The notes: generated by a model not told the origin, from the letters alone. Positions 13,076 through 24,480 are shown, counted from the stretch's first letter. The stretch is 64,000 nucleotides of DNA from Telmatactis stephensoni (GCA_029948255.1 JALIZF010001691.1:62001-126000), one strand, 5' to 3'. Made by a program: numbers and translations.

Positions 13076-13505
13076 AATGTATTTACTAAGTAAATAATTT
13101 GAATAATTTAGTAAATACATAAATAGATAAATGAACAAATAAGCAAAAACGTAAATATAAATGAATGACTGAATAAATAAATAAATAAATGAATAAATAA
13201 GTAAATAAGTAAATAAAAAATGAATAAATAAATAAGTAAAAAAATAAATAAATAATGAAATAAGAAAATAAATATATGAATAAATAAACAAATAAATAAA
13301 TAAGTAAATGAATAAATGAATGAATAAATAAATAAATAATTAATTAATTAATTAATTAAATGAATGAATGAATAAATGAATAAGTAAATAAGCAAGTAAA
13401 TAAATTAATAAATAAATGATTAAATAAATAAGTAAGTAAATAAAAAGATGAATAAATAAATAAATAGGCTAGTAAATAAAAAGATAAATAAACAAATGAA
13501 TACAC
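13076..13505. repeat. degenerate (AAAT)/(GAAT) array
   Basis: More than 400 bp of AAAT, GAAT and AAGT tetramers interrupted by point changes and a short ATTA block. The Tyr/Phe/Leu-rich minus frames here are repeat translation. Confidence 0.9.
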
Positions 13506-14778
13506 AAGTAATAGTTGGTTCACGTTGGTTCTTATCACGCTGTATAAGATAATATATTAGGAAATAACGGAGGTATATGAATGAACGATGACAGAATGGA
13601 TTTTCTAACAGTTGCCAAACTGTTATATCACATCGAAGTTAATTAATGCTGACTGACCAAGCATCGATACAGAACCCCTTTCTTTTTACATGTAAATCCT
13701 CCCAATATTGCCTCAACTCTATGTTAATAGACCGTTTCACATTTACAGAGTACTTGGCTGTGTGATATATATTCTTTAGAGTTTTGGTAACAGCCATTAA
13801 CAAGGCAAGAAATAATGTACACAAATGAACCAGGGAGGTGTAAAGGTAATAGTACTGATTTCAACGGGTTTTGCGCAAGTAAAAGAACAATCGTAACACA
13901 GTTCTAAAATCCTTTTAAATAAAGATGACCTTTGTTTTTACAGACCTGCATTATCTCTAGACATAATAAAAATTTTAACTGAGTTGCTCAATATTTCGAT
14001 ATAAAAATAAACATTGTGCAGTGTTAACAATGTTCTTGAAAGACGAATATTTATTCTTAAAACACTCGTTATATTTGGCTTAATATTCTTGTTATTTATA
14101 TATCTAGTTTAGCTAAACGATCATTTGTTCTATTTTAGTATCAATTGATGTCATTAATTGAAACATATACGATCTCTGGTTCGATGTGGGTTTTTTTTAA
14201 TATTCAGTGGTGACAGTATGTTACATCTTCTTTTTGCCCTCAGGACGACATTCAAACTTCATTAAAAGATCATTCGTTCTTCGTTGTTTAGATCGAGCTT
14301 TCAAATGTTTGCGTCAGGTTCTAGAACATTTCGTTCGCTCTGAGTTATCACGTATGCTTATTATTACAAAATTCGATTTTCAAATGTCCTAGAATGTCAT
14401 TCATTCCAGTCAAATGAGTTTATTCATCTACGTTTTAAAATTCATTTTGAAATGAATTGCGTAAAAAGCGATTGCAAATAGTCTTGAGCAATAATCATTT
14501 ATTGTAGAGGACTTGATCATTGCTCACTCATTCTCTAATGTATGATCGATTGGTTCTTCGATGTTGCAATTTGCATTTCTGTGTTTACGGTTGTAATGAT
14601 CTTGTTGATCGATATGTGGTTTTCTACTCACAAAAAATATAAATTGTCAACATTCGCCAGCTGGAGAGAAAAATCAGTAAAATTGGAAAATAATCTTTAT
14701 TCCATTTACTAGACAAAACTATATTCCCTCACTATATCTTTGTTTTTTGTCTAAAGTAGTTATATACAAGCCTGTACT
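13506..14778. other. intergenic, no gene seen
   Basis: AT-rich. A minus-strand AATAAA at 14696-14701 could be the polyadenylation signal for the 15.1 kb gene. No exon recognised. Confidence 0.5.
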
Positions 14779-15046
14779 TTACGAACGTGTGTCCAGCTTC
14801 ATGAAATTTATCGGCAAAAATTGAAAACAGAATTCAGGGTTTTTTTTTCTTTTTAAAGTATCAACGTTAAAATCGTCACTCCTTGTCCTTATTCTTCTCT
14901 TGCTTGTTTGTTTCACAGGGATCAAACCAAATGGTCCTGCTCTTTTATATCTGAGTGTTTCCACAATGGAACGTATGTCACGTCTTTCACACCTTTTAAG
15001 TACACCTTTTTTGAGCTTCAACACCAAAACCCAAGGAACACTTTAA
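14779..15046 (-). pseudogene. possible decayed fourth copy of the RVxF/W-D-box gene
   Basis: The minus-strand frame lacks an ATG. It contains L-K-K-G-V-L-K-R-C-E-R followed by S-I-V-E-T-L, which aligns with L-K-K-A-L-F-K-K-S-D-R ... S-F-L-K-E-L of the intact gene 105 nt away on the same strand. The RVxF box and the W-D-x-L-F-E box are both missing or scrambled, and the upstream part is in another frame. This fits a tandem duplicate that has decayed, but the match is short and could be chance. Confidence 0.3.
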
Positions 15047-15132
15047 ATATGATGTTGAATTGAGTCGCATGCAAATCATCCATGTCTGTATATGGGCATA
15101 CCATAAGTAGTACAGGAGGTCAGTAAATACCT

Positions 15133-15519
15133 CTATTTTCCTGCGTAAAGTTCAAATAAAAGGTCCCACTGTCGATTATAGTCCTCAAAACTCTGAAATT
15201 CTGAGTCGAAGGAATAACTTTCTCTTCCCAAGCAGTTGAGTCCAATTTTGAAAATATTTGGTCGCAGTTCCTTGAGAAAAGACATGTCATTAAATCGATC
15301 ACTTTTTTTGAAAAGTGCCTTTTTGAGTTTTCTTTTTATGACTTGGCTTTTGCTTCTGTGTGGAGTATAGTAATACACCTGTTCCAAGTCTGTACGCCAC
15401 TGGACGCTTTTCTTTCTCGCTGAACTTGAGCGAGGCATTCGTTGAGCAGCGTAGACTTCTGCCATGCGACAGTTGTGACCGGCGAGAAACTCACAACTTT
15501 TTGATCTCTTCTTTGACAT
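15133..15519 (-). CDS. small RVxF/W-D-box protein, copy 2 (candidate PP1-binding protein)
   Basis: Intact single-exon gene of 128 residues from the ATG at 15519; an in-frame extension upstream has no ATG. Residues 37-41 read K-S-V-Q-W, then L45, V48 and aromatic Y50-Y51. A strongly basic stretch (about 55-72, R-K-L-K-K) follows, and W-D-L-L-F-E-L-Y sits at 118-125, three residues from the end. A serine/arginine segment (30-38) just before the docking box offers likely kinase sites, which commonly tune RVxF binding. Its layout matches the genes at 7319-7654 and 43180-43578, and spacing from docking box to C-terminal box is nearly constant (75, 77 and 84 residues). PP1 binding is inferred; no catalytic domain is present. 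A clear TATA box was not found upstream. Confidence 0.75.
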   Translation of the reverse strand: MSKKRSKSCEFLAGHNCRMAEVYAAQRMPRSSSARKKSVQWRTDLEQVYYYTPHRSKSQVIKRKLKKALFKKSDRFNDMSFLKELRPNIFKIGLNCLGRESYSFDSEFQSFEDYNRQWDLLFELYAGK

Positions 15520-16731
15520 ACTTGCTTGCGCTGTTGCAAAGGTTTTTCTCAAAACTACAACTCACTAAATTGCTGAATTTCCGCTGAATATTTTGATGAA
15601 AACGTTAGCACTTTGCCACGGTGAAAACGTCTTTGTACTAAAAATAAAGAGACTATACGCTTAGTTTTAAGCAAATTGTCAAACGATGAATAATTAATGA
15701 TCAAACACGTCATCAGCGGATGTCGAGAAATGATTCTTTGACCACAAAGTCAAATAATTCCATTAACACAGATTTAAGTTCACGAAAAAAGCAACTGAGT
15801 AAGTCTTACGTGTCATAAGCGAGCAGAAAAATACCACAAAAAAGCACTAGTATTCATATCCGTTTCACGCGAAACCCAAGACTGTATCCTTATTTGGAAA
15901 GCTTGCAAAAATAAAGGTTTCTGGTTAGTGGTTAGTGGTGACCCTGACATCTGATTGGCTTATTAAATAACCAATATTAATGCTGATTGGTTCCAAAAAT
16001 GCGGGGTTTGCGGTGTGGTCAGACTCTTGACTACGATTGGCTGATTTGCTGCTGACCTTGATGCTGAATTGGTTAGAAATGTATTGCAAAAATAGTAACA
16101 GCGCAGCCAATGAAACTAATTTCACGTTCTTTCACAGGTTGAAATATCCACTACTATGAGTAACGATTAGTTAACGAGCAGAAAACTGTGTTTTGAAATT
16201 TGTTGCTGGGCAACAATGTATCCATTAGTTGAAACTTGAAGCACGTATATATTCTTAATCGACAAACGATATCGCCATAAATTCAAATACCCGGAAGCAA
16301 TTTATCACAGCAAACGAACGAAGACTAAATTTCACTTAAAAAATAAAGAATCAGAATGAAAAATTCGTAGCGTTTAGTTTAATTGAACTTTGTGGTTTGA
16401 CTTTCGATATGTAATTCATTCTACTGTTCAAAATTCCATGTCAATGTGTGACAACGAATATAATTAAATATCGAAAATCATTAATATTACTTGACAAATG
16501 ACTAGCGTCGCTAGAAGGCACTTACTCAACTTTCGATTTTATTTATTTATTTTTAGTTTGCTTGTTTGTTTTTTTTTGTTTGCAAGACAAGTAATTCCCG
16601 TTCATTTTCAGGAGTACTTTTGTTTTTCGTGACAAACTTGCCGATTGTCGTTGCGAAGAAGCCTTTCTTTTTGCATTTATTCCTAATTATTTTTAGGCCT
16701 TCTTTTTACATGTATTCCTAATTATTTTTTA
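15520..16731. other. intergenic, no gene seen
   Basis: Includes several ATTGG/CCAAT-type motifs at 15945-16085, spaced irregularly. No exon recognised. Confidence 0.45.
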
Positions 16732-16863
16732 GGGCCCGTTCACATGAGAGAGGGTGCCCCTATGTAGTATGGATAACTCTTTTGGTGTCTTTTCCCTGGG
16801 GGACACAAAACGAAAGAGTTATCCCTACTACATAGGGACACACTCTCTCATGTGAACGGGCCC
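16732..16863. mobile_element. palindromic MITE, GGGCCCGTTCACATGAGAGA family
   Basis: About 55-bp imperfect inverted arms starting GGGCCCGTTCACATGAGAGA meet at a short, itself palindromic centre. No clean target duplication is visible. Flanks carry three near copies of TTTATTCCTAATTATTTTT. Confidence 0.75.
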
Positions 16864-17159
16864 GTAGACTTGGTTTGTGCATTTATTCCTAATCAATTTT
16901 TTGACTTTCAATAACAAAGCACACGCGTATGCACGCAGTTTACACGTTTTTCTTCACGTTTTTGTCGTTTACATGCAGACTAATTAGAATTTGTCTTGTC
17001 TACTTGGATAATAACCAGCTGAGTGATTGTTAACCCTTGACAATCAATAAGATCTCTTTTACACGAAAAGACAGCAACTTTAGTACTAGAGTAACTATGT
17101 TGCTTCTTTTATTATTCTCTGGGGATACCCAAAAGGGCTTCCATAGACTAGGCAAATAG

Positions 17160-17350
17160 TTAGTAAATAAACCCCTTGTGGTTGCTGATATATCGAATGT
17201 CCGAGGATTAGAGATGGTCCGAAAAATGAACATTTGGCCGAGAAGCTAAGCTTCGAGGGCAAATGAGATATTTTGAGGACCATCTCTAATCCAAGGACAT
17301 TATCCTTCAATATACCAGTGAGCCAGAAGGGGCTTATTTATTTTATAACC
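17160..17350. mobile_element. inverted-repeat element, nested palindrome
   Basis: The inner arms share GGATTAGAGATGGTCC (17205-17220 and 17278-17293) and the centre GAAGCTAAGCTTC is self-complementary. Outer arms (AAATAAACCCCTTGTGG and its inverted partner near 17320-17343) extend the symmetry. It is a probable non-autonomous DNA element without coding capacity. Confidence 0.6.
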
Positions 17351-17483
17351 CTCCGAAAAATGTTTCTGTTTCATCTTTGAAATAAAAACAAACTGACGGC
17401 AAAACCCATCAAAACGATTGTGATTGGATCTTACAAATGTTATCTATCTCCGATTGGTTGTTTGGCTGGTGAGCTCATTTCCT

Positions 17484-17523
17484 TTTTTTTTTTTTTTTCC
17501 TTTTTTTTTTCCCCCTTTTTTTT
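17484..17523. repeat. T-rich tract
   Basis: Two long T-runs separated by CC and CCCCC. Confidence 0.9.
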
Positions 17524-18659
17524 GTCGCTGGGTGAGGGATATCACTTCAAACTGGGGCCTATCGTCTGATATTTGTCCAGCTAGAATGTACCACATGACC
17601 TGTTTTAGCCAATAGGCGCACGTAAAAATTTATTGGCGGGTTATAATTGTCGATAACTAGTTGTCGTATATTACACACAAGAAACAAAGTAGCTGACGAT
17701 AACAAACTGGCTTCATTTGTTATCGACTGCTAAGTTTTTCGTAGAAAGGAAAACTGCTTTGTCGTCGACAACTTTTGATGTTACGTTTTGTTATCGATAA
17801 CTTTTCTCACTTACTGCGATTTTAGAGGTCGATAATTGTTATTTATAGTCGGTGGAGGCCGTAAAAACAAAATAGTTAGCTACTTAGTTTAACTTGTACG
17901 CTCACTCGAGTTTCGTGTAAACAGAACTAATAAGTGTCACGTGGAAACATTTTTTCTCCACGTTTTCTATAAATTTTCCTCTTTTTTTGCTTAAAAAAGC
18001 ATTTTAATAAACTCATAATTGATTTGTCTTCGAGTACACTAAAACAGCTGAGTTACTTGTTCTCCTTCACGTCTTCACTCATTTGAAGACTTTTTGACGA
18101 CGTTCTACTTAGGAGACCACTCAGGAAACTTTCTTCACGATTTTAATTGACTTGCCTCCCAGACGCCTTTTCGTTTCCGTTCATGCTTTCAGTATACACG
18201 TGAAGACAAAAGTTACTGTATGAAACAGGATACAAAACACGTTGAAAAATCTTGTTTGTACAAAAAAAAAAGATACACTAAAGTTGATATTTTTGCGACC
18301 AGGCGGCGTTGGAGTCAGGAAGATAATTCCGCTGTAACCAATAACTGCTTCATAAAACATCCATGAATAATATCCACAACGAATTTTGATCATGCAAACG
18401 GAGATACTTTGTGTCTTTTTGTTGATTTTATCTGTTTATTTATTTTTCTCTTTAATCTCCACTAGTAGACCGACCGACTTTATCATGCAAGAATTTAATC
18501 TTAGACGTCAAAATGTGCATGCTCTTTGTTAGTGTCGTAGTTTTCGTGTTTTTTCAGGACTGTCTGTCCCTGATAAATGTGTTGCTCAAAAAGGAAAAAC
18601 GGAAAACAATGCACAGAGACCTTGGAAGTGCGTCTTTGGCGGGGTTTTATCTTTTTCCT

Positions 18660-18664
<5 letters not shown>
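17524..18664. other. intergenic, no gene seen
   Basis: Several TTATCGATAA-like palindromes near 17640-17830 (for example GTTATCGATAAC at 17789-17800). No gene recognised. Confidence 0.4.

Positions 18665-18692
<28 letters not shown>
18665..18692. repeat. (CT)n microsatellite
   Basis: About 14 CT dinucleotides. It lies at a position equivalent to the (CT)n at 24762-24830 in the duplicated block. Confidence 0.95.
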
Positions 18693-18696
<4 letters not shown>

Positions 18697-18719
18697 ACTT
18701 ATTTACTTTTTTTATTTTC

Positions 18720-18965
18720 GTTGCAGAAATCATCCGTTGTGTTTGCGGTCAAATCAACGAGAAAAATATCTCAATACGTTTTCTTTTTCCTTCTATTATC
18801 TCTACAAATGTCCGTCAACAAAAGTTTTCAGATAAAACCCCACACAGAGTAGGCCATAGAGAGCTTGTTAGCTGTGCTTCCTTTTTTAACGCGTATCTTG
18901 GAGATAAATACAGCGAACAGTATCGTGATTTTGTCAACCAAACTAGGTTTTAACGTTATCAGACA
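18720..18965. repeat. segmental duplication, block A copy 1
   Basis: From CAGAAATCATCC to CTAGGTTTTAACGTTATCAG this matches 25050-25400, very closely over 18830-18940. The second copy carries a 63-bp insertion. Confidence 0.85.
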
Positions 18966-19836
18966 TATCACGAGTTTTTGCTGCGAGCGAAGCGAGCAGC
19001 GACACTAATCTTGCACATGCGCGGCATGTTTATGTACCAGCTCTGAACTCGATTCTTGGTAGGTAGGCACGTACGTATATGTATGTAGCGAACGATGATT
19101 TGTGACGTCATCAAAATATGCTTGGAATGATCGCTGACCACGCGATTGGAGTCTTTGTTTTTTAGCTAAGTTGTCGTTGTTATTCAGATTTATCATACCC
19201 GGGAATCCACTGAATCCTGCTTTGTATTCGTGGAAGTATTCAGCAAGGTCATGAACTGTTTAGTGATATTTCTCAGGAAAGACAATGTCCTTTTATGAGT
19301 TTTTCATCGCCGCGTTGTACGCTCGATCGAAGCAAGACGATATAAAGTTGCATTCCAATGTTCTCCTCTTCAAAGAGGTAAAATCTCTTTAGAAAGCCAC
19401 ACGATATCGCTAAAATTTTTGGTGAATCGAACTTTTGCTTTCTTTACGCAGACTACTCTCAGTAGTTCAGTTAAATCCACATATATTTATGCATTCTCTA
19501 TACATTACAAGGCAAATTATGTGTCAGATATTTATCAAGCACTCTTTTTATAGCTGCCAGGGAGCGATACACATCCTTTACTAAACAAACTTTAATCAAT
19601 TAGTTTTATAATCATTCCTAACACTGTTTGTGATTGTTTGAAAAAGCAATATATTTCAGTGAATAAAATGTACTTGCACATTTCTAAAACTTGTGTTGTC
19701 GTAGTCAGTTAGTTTTATAATCATTGCCATCGCTAGCCGTTTGTGATTGTTTGAAAAACCGTGATCTCCGTGATCCGCAGACATGGGTCGTATGGTGGCT
19801 GCTACGTGTATGTGTATGTAAATTTGTATGTAAATG

Positions 19837-19917
19837 TGTGATTGTTAGCAGCAAGTGATAACATCTGCGCATGCGTCAAACTTCAGTGCGCGTTCTAGCG
19901 AAACTCGTAATGGCGGC
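19837..19917 (+). promoter_or_regulatory. inward-facing promoter-like inverted repeat, left arm
   Basis: AGCAGCAAGTGATAAC, then an NRF-1-like TGCGCATGCGTC (19865-19876), then TAATGGCGGC (YY1-like). The same order recurs inverted at 21608-21701. No long frame follows the ATGGCGGC here. Confidence 0.4.
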
Positions 19918-20172
19918 ACGAAACTAGTGAAATGTGGCAGGATTATTTCAAGCTATTCGTACTTCCATGAACACTTATTATCCACCCAAAATATTTATGG
20001 AGTCTTTTTAAAGCTGTCTGTATAAAAAAGGTATCTTTTTTCCTGCTAAATTTTGCTAAATTTCTCACTTGGTTTGGTTGACTGAAGTGTGGAAGAAGTG
20101 GTTTGTTGACATGTGTTCATGGAAATTCTGAATGGCCCTGGAGCTATCAACAATGAATTTTAGGACAGTGTA

Positions 20173-20184
20173 CCAAAAAGGTAG
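20173..20184 (+). other. possible splice donor
   Basis: CCAAAAAGGTAGGT matches a strong donor consensus downstream of the promoter-like arm at 19837-19917. No paired acceptor or coding exon was found. Confidence 0.2.
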
Positions 20185-21079
20185 GTCTTTATGCATCAGT
20201 ATTTCTTGTGGGTAGTTAAAAATAAGGATCAAAAGCTTTTATTTTAAAATAACAGCAAACTCGATCGGAGTTATTCCTCTGAAATCCCATTTTTGTGTGA
20301 TTTTGACAGTGATTATTTGTTACACCCCAAGATATATCCCACCTAAAGTCTCGAAAAATGATATTGCCACTGTTGGTGAAGTTGAATAACGACTTCAAAC
20401 GATTATCTTTTAGGGGGAAGTTTGAGAATTTTGATGGTATTTAGCAATGTGTAATGTACAAGCAAATTTCATGCTGGTCAAAATTAAGCCTAAATTAATC
20501 TTCAATCACTTGATGTCAACACTTTGCTTCTTTTGAGGCTGTTATTGAGCATTGAGCATGAATTATTTTCGGGAGTTTGAGAAATCAGTCAGAAAAGAGA
20601 GGTCCTAAGTGTCCTTTACAGTTGAGCTATTTTTTCTGGATGCCAACTTTACAATTTTACTCATGTATATGCATACAACAATGAATCTTATAATAATATT
20701 GTAAAACCTTCAAGATAAGATAGATCTGCATTGAAGGAGGGATCAGACCTAACATCAAGATGCTAGCTAAGCATGTTAATTATATTTATCCTGAAATTTA
20801 ACAGCCAGAACTTTTGAAAAAAGTTAAATGGATTGTGTGTTTATGTCTGTTTGCCAACACACGTACTGGGCACTTCCTAACTTAATTACTAGGTAAGTTA
20901 AGAAGTGTACAGTCTGTTGCAGGCACCCCACTCTTGTATATATTTATAGACCCTTGCTATTACGGAAACTAAATGACAATCCAAAGGGTGTCCACTATAA
21001 TGAGAGGTGATAAAGTCAACTAAATTGCCATCTTTTCCATTATTCTCATAGATTTGCAACCACTATACATGAGGGTTTC

Positions 21080-21439
21080 CTAGCAACTGTATGTACTGAT
21101 CTGGCAGCTGTTTGAAGTTGCATTTGAAATATTAAAGTTTATGTTGTTTTTAGATGATAACCTGTTGAAAATCTCTTTTTCTTTAGCTCCACAATTTGAA
21201 CAAAATTTGTTAATCATAACAGGTACACAAGTATTACAGTAATAAGAAATACTATTGCAGTTTATATGAATACAAATTGATTTAAATTGTACGTGTAGAC
21301 CTTCTGAAGCATTTTTAAGTGATAAAAGCATTAAAACAGTCATCACTTGAAGTTCCTTTTCCGTGTTTGTGTTTATTAAATGTGGCATAAAACTCGGTTT
21401 AGCTTTATATTTGTAACGTGTACTGCGCAAACCAAACAT
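21080..21439 (-). CDS. unrecognised ORF with two Cys pairs
   Basis: ATG-initiated 119-codon frame. Around residues 67-83 it reads C-N-T-C ... C-S-N-C-G, a Cx2C-x8-Cx2C spacing that could form a zinc ribbon. The rest is Asn/Ser-rich and AT-biased. It lies 75 nt downstream of the micro-ORF at 21514-21615 and inside the 3-kb segment. I do not recognise it. It may be chance, or part of a spliced transcript starting at the promoter-like arm at 21608-21701. Confidence 0.25.
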   Translation of the reverse strand: MFGLRSTRYKYKAKPSFMPHLINTNTEKELQVMTVLMLLSLKNASEGLHVQFKSICIHINCNSISYYCNTCVPVMINKFCSNCGAKEKEIFNRLSSKNNINFNISNATSNSCQISTYSC

Positions 21440-21513
21440 TTTCGAAATATTTTCGGCTTTACTGCATTCAAATACTAAAGTTGAGTATCGGTTTTGCGAG
21501 ATGGTTATAACTT

Positions 21514-21615
21514 TTATGAAAGTAAGAAGAAAAACTTGTCTTTCCTGCCCTCAACAAACAGAAAACAACAAAGAATAAGCAGAAGAACGATAGCGAATTT
21601 TAATAGAGCCGCCAT
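21514..21615 (-). CDS. micro-ORF with signal-peptide character
   Basis: 33 codons from ATGGCGGCT in good context (AAAATGGCGG). Residues 1-22 are M-A-A then a Leu/Ile/Val/Cys/Phe core ending in V-E-G, typical of a secretory signal peptide with cleavage after G23. A short charged R-K-D-K segment follows, then a stop. The ATG coincides with a YY1-like element in the inward-facing promoter repeat. It could be a first coding exon whose donor I failed to find, or a chance hydrophobic frame. Confidence 0.3.
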   Translation of the reverse strand: MAALLKFAIVLLLILCCFLFVEGRKDKFFFLLS

Positions 21616-21701
21616 TTTCATTGCATGCTCCAGCGATCACATGAATTCCGTTCAGCGGACCGCGCATACTCGCAACGTTATCACTTGCTGCTGTGATTGT
21701 T
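21608..21701 (-). promoter_or_regulatory. inward-facing promoter-like inverted repeat, right arm
   Basis: On the minus strand AGCAGCAAGTGATAAC is followed by GAGTATGCGCGG and AAAATGGCGGC, mirroring 19837-19917. The two arms face each other across about 1.7 kb. Confidence 0.4.
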
Positions 21702-21985
21702 CAATTGTCTCCTAATGAAAGCGCCCTTGTAAACCTTCGACTCGATCATGTTGAGCTGCGCCCTTCGTAATTCAGCACTTGGCTGCGAGGAAGGGTGATG
21801 AGCTACCCCAATTTTTTTTAATTTACTCAAAGTGCTAAATATTTTGAACTGTGTGTGTCCGACACAGGAGATTTGATATATCAGACAAAGCGGTGTACTT
21901 TTGTGAGTTTTAGGGGAACAGTTCTGCTAACGTAGATACACCAGCTGTTTTCTGCTCGCAGCATTTCACTTTCTATTAGAAACGG

Positions 21986-24075
21986 CTAGTCTATTTTTTA
22001 AATGAAGCCAAATGATCATGACAAAGTTTTGTTTTGTTCTTGTTTACAACACTACTTCATACTAAAGTTTGTTGACTTTCACAACAGTGTGTCGAACCAA
22101 GAGACACGAGAAAAGAGTCAGGGACTAAAAAGATAGAGATATCGAAAAAGAATAAAACAAAGAAATTGAGCAATGAATTTAAATAGGGTTTCAAATTCGC
22201 ACACATTTCTGTTAACAAGTCTTAGATTTCATAAACACCTTTACTATTATTTTCCTCTCAATTACTAGTGTAAAAAGGAAGAATATTCGTAGAGTTCTTT
22301 TTTGATTTAGTCAGTAGTAAGTGGTTTTGAGGAAATGCCAAGCTTCTGCGAGATCGAGAAAACAAAGTTCTTCAAGTAGCAACATGAAACTGCCTTTCTG
22401 TCGAAAATGTCCTCGGGCAATGAATTTGTTTCAGGGGAACGGAATGGTGGGGAATGATGTTAATTTTTCCTTCCTCCATCTAGAGCGCGTGGGACACGAT
22501 GAAACGCTGCACGTTTATCGCGCAGCACGTTTATCGCGCAGCCCAACCAAATGAATCTGAGATTTCTCGCGCACGAGTTTTGTAGACGGCCATAAGAAGT
22601 GACTTATCAATGCCAACTATTCTCATTGCGTTTTTACGCGCACTTTTGAACCTGATCAAAGAGTATTTGTGTCTATTAATTGTAAACATTTGTTCTTAAA
22701 ATGCATTAGTTTGGTTTTTCCTCAATTTGTACAAAAAACTTGGGACAATATATTGGAAATCATTGTTCTAACATGTCTTACTTTTTCTTCTTCTTCATTT
22801 TCTTTGTTTTTGAATTAACACATTTTCTATCCAACAATCACATAGCGTTAATAGAAATAAGCAAAACAGAGGTCGATATGAAATCATTAATATATCTTTT
22901 TTTTTTTTTTTGTCACTATGCTATTTAACTTTGCTAGTATATTACTGAATTCTAATTTATTGTCAAATCAATTTTCTTCAAACCATATCGTTCTTTGCAG
23001 CAACAGGATTTGAAAGTGTTTTTATTATTTACGACTTTTTATCTTATGATATTGTTCTAAGATTTTGTAACTGTTAAAAAGATAAAAATGAGTTTTTGGC
23101 GATTAACCAAGTCACTACTCAGTATTTGTTACATTACAATTTACATATTAATTGTCAATATTCGTATATTTTGAAAATATCACAGAAAAAGGTGTTGAAC
23201 AGATCCGTGGACTTTGAAATTCTTCTTAAACTGCAAGAGTTCAATGACGTCGTACATTGGGTTTATGACTGTTTCCCATGTCATCACGCGTCCCCCAATA
23301 CACCTGTCCATAAATCACGTTTTTATTCAAAAACTGTCACATGCAGAACAGCAATTTTAACATTGATTTTAAGAGTTTGGATCAATTTAAAGTTTAATAT
23401 AGTTTTAAGCATTTGTAGACTTGCCGAACCCAGGAGGAAATCAATTTGTCTGCTTTAATTTAATTCTAGTCGTTTTCTTTCGCTCGCATTTTACTTTTAC
23501 CCGCGACCGCTAATGTCATCTACTCTAGCAGTGCTCATTAATGAAATGTATCATACACTTTAGACCTTAAAGATGTCCACAATGGCTGGAAGCCTAGTCA
23601 ATAATTAAACAAAAACGTAGAAGAAACGTCAATCTACTAAATGATGTTTGCGTACAAAAACCTACTTAATTCTTATTCTCTTAATTTTTTACATCCACAA
23701 TTTTCTTTTCGTTTGGGAATTAATTGGTTTTATTCAGTCAGTCAGTGAGAAGACATTCTGCAATAAATCAGTTCCACTTGAAAAAATGGCCAGCGCACGT
23801 GGAGTTCGTTTTATGACTCACGCTGTAATTGCGGTGAAACATTTTGAAATCGACACTGATTTAGACAACAACCATTTTATGGCATGATACCACTATGTCT
23901 TTGCACTTGGACCGTTTATTTTGGGTATGGCATGAATCAATTCCAATTTTGATCCTTTTTGACATGACAAGATAACCAGGAAACCGGTCTATATTTAATA
24001 ATCAATGGAAATTACACTTAAAGTTTAATTTGTAAAGGTTGTAGTTCTTTTAGAGGTTCTCACAATTTACACGCC
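21986..24075. repeat. segmental duplication, block B copy 1
   Basis: Homologous to 25410-28870 and 28925-31090. The best conserved core (23150-23560) keeps an open frame but has no ATG in this copy. It includes a 15-bp local duplication (CACGTTTATCGCGCAG) at 22508-22538. An intact TTAA at 23148-23151 marks the empty site of the elements inserted in copy 2. Confidence 0.85.
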
Positions 24076-24080
24076 ATCAT

Positions 24081-24480
24081 CTTCCCAACCAACCAACAAA
24101 CAAACCCAACAAATCAATCAACAAACCCAACCAACCAATCAACAAATCAACCAACCAACCAACCAACCAACCAACAAACAAACCAACAAACAAATCAACC
24201 CAACAAACCCAACCAACCAACCAACAAACAAACAAACCCAACCAATCAACCAACTAACCAACCAACCATCCATCCATCCATCCATCCATCCATCCATCCA
24301 TCCATCCATCCAACCCAACCCAACCCAACCAAACCCAACCCAACCCAACCCACCAACCAACCAACCAACCAACCAACCAACCATCCAACCCACCAACCAA
24401 GTAACCCAACAGCCAACCAACCAACCATCCATCCAACCCACCAACCAAGTAACCCAACAGCCAACCATCCATCCAACGAA
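24081..24480. repeat. (CCAA)n/(CCAT)n/(CAAC)n array
   Basis: 400 bp of CCAA, CCAT, ACCC and AACAA motifs with a homogeneous CCAT block at 24266-24311 and two near-identical 40-bp segments at about 24385-24470. The Trp/Gly/Val minus frames are repeat translation. Confidence 0.95.

Larger units (their letters stand above)
18966..21985. mobile_element. 3-kb segment present in only one duplicate
   Basis: In the partner copy GTTTTAACTTTATCAG joins sequence equivalent to CTATTTTTTAAATGAAGCC within about 15 bp; here 3 kb separate them. The ends share a short inverted match (TGCTGCGAGC at 18979-18988 against GCTCGCAGCA at 21954-21963). A stronger inverted pair lies inside at 19837-19917 and 21608-21701. 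An inserted DNA element is the simplest reading, but deletion in the other copy is possible. A 110-bp-spaced duplicate (TTAGTTTTATAATCATT at about 19600 and 19710) is also inside. Confidence 0.45.

Noticed and set aside
23096..23458. Gene starting at 23096 in the duplicated block
   Set aside because: The only start is TTG; no ATG leads the frame in this copy, so it is recorded as a repeat with an open frame.
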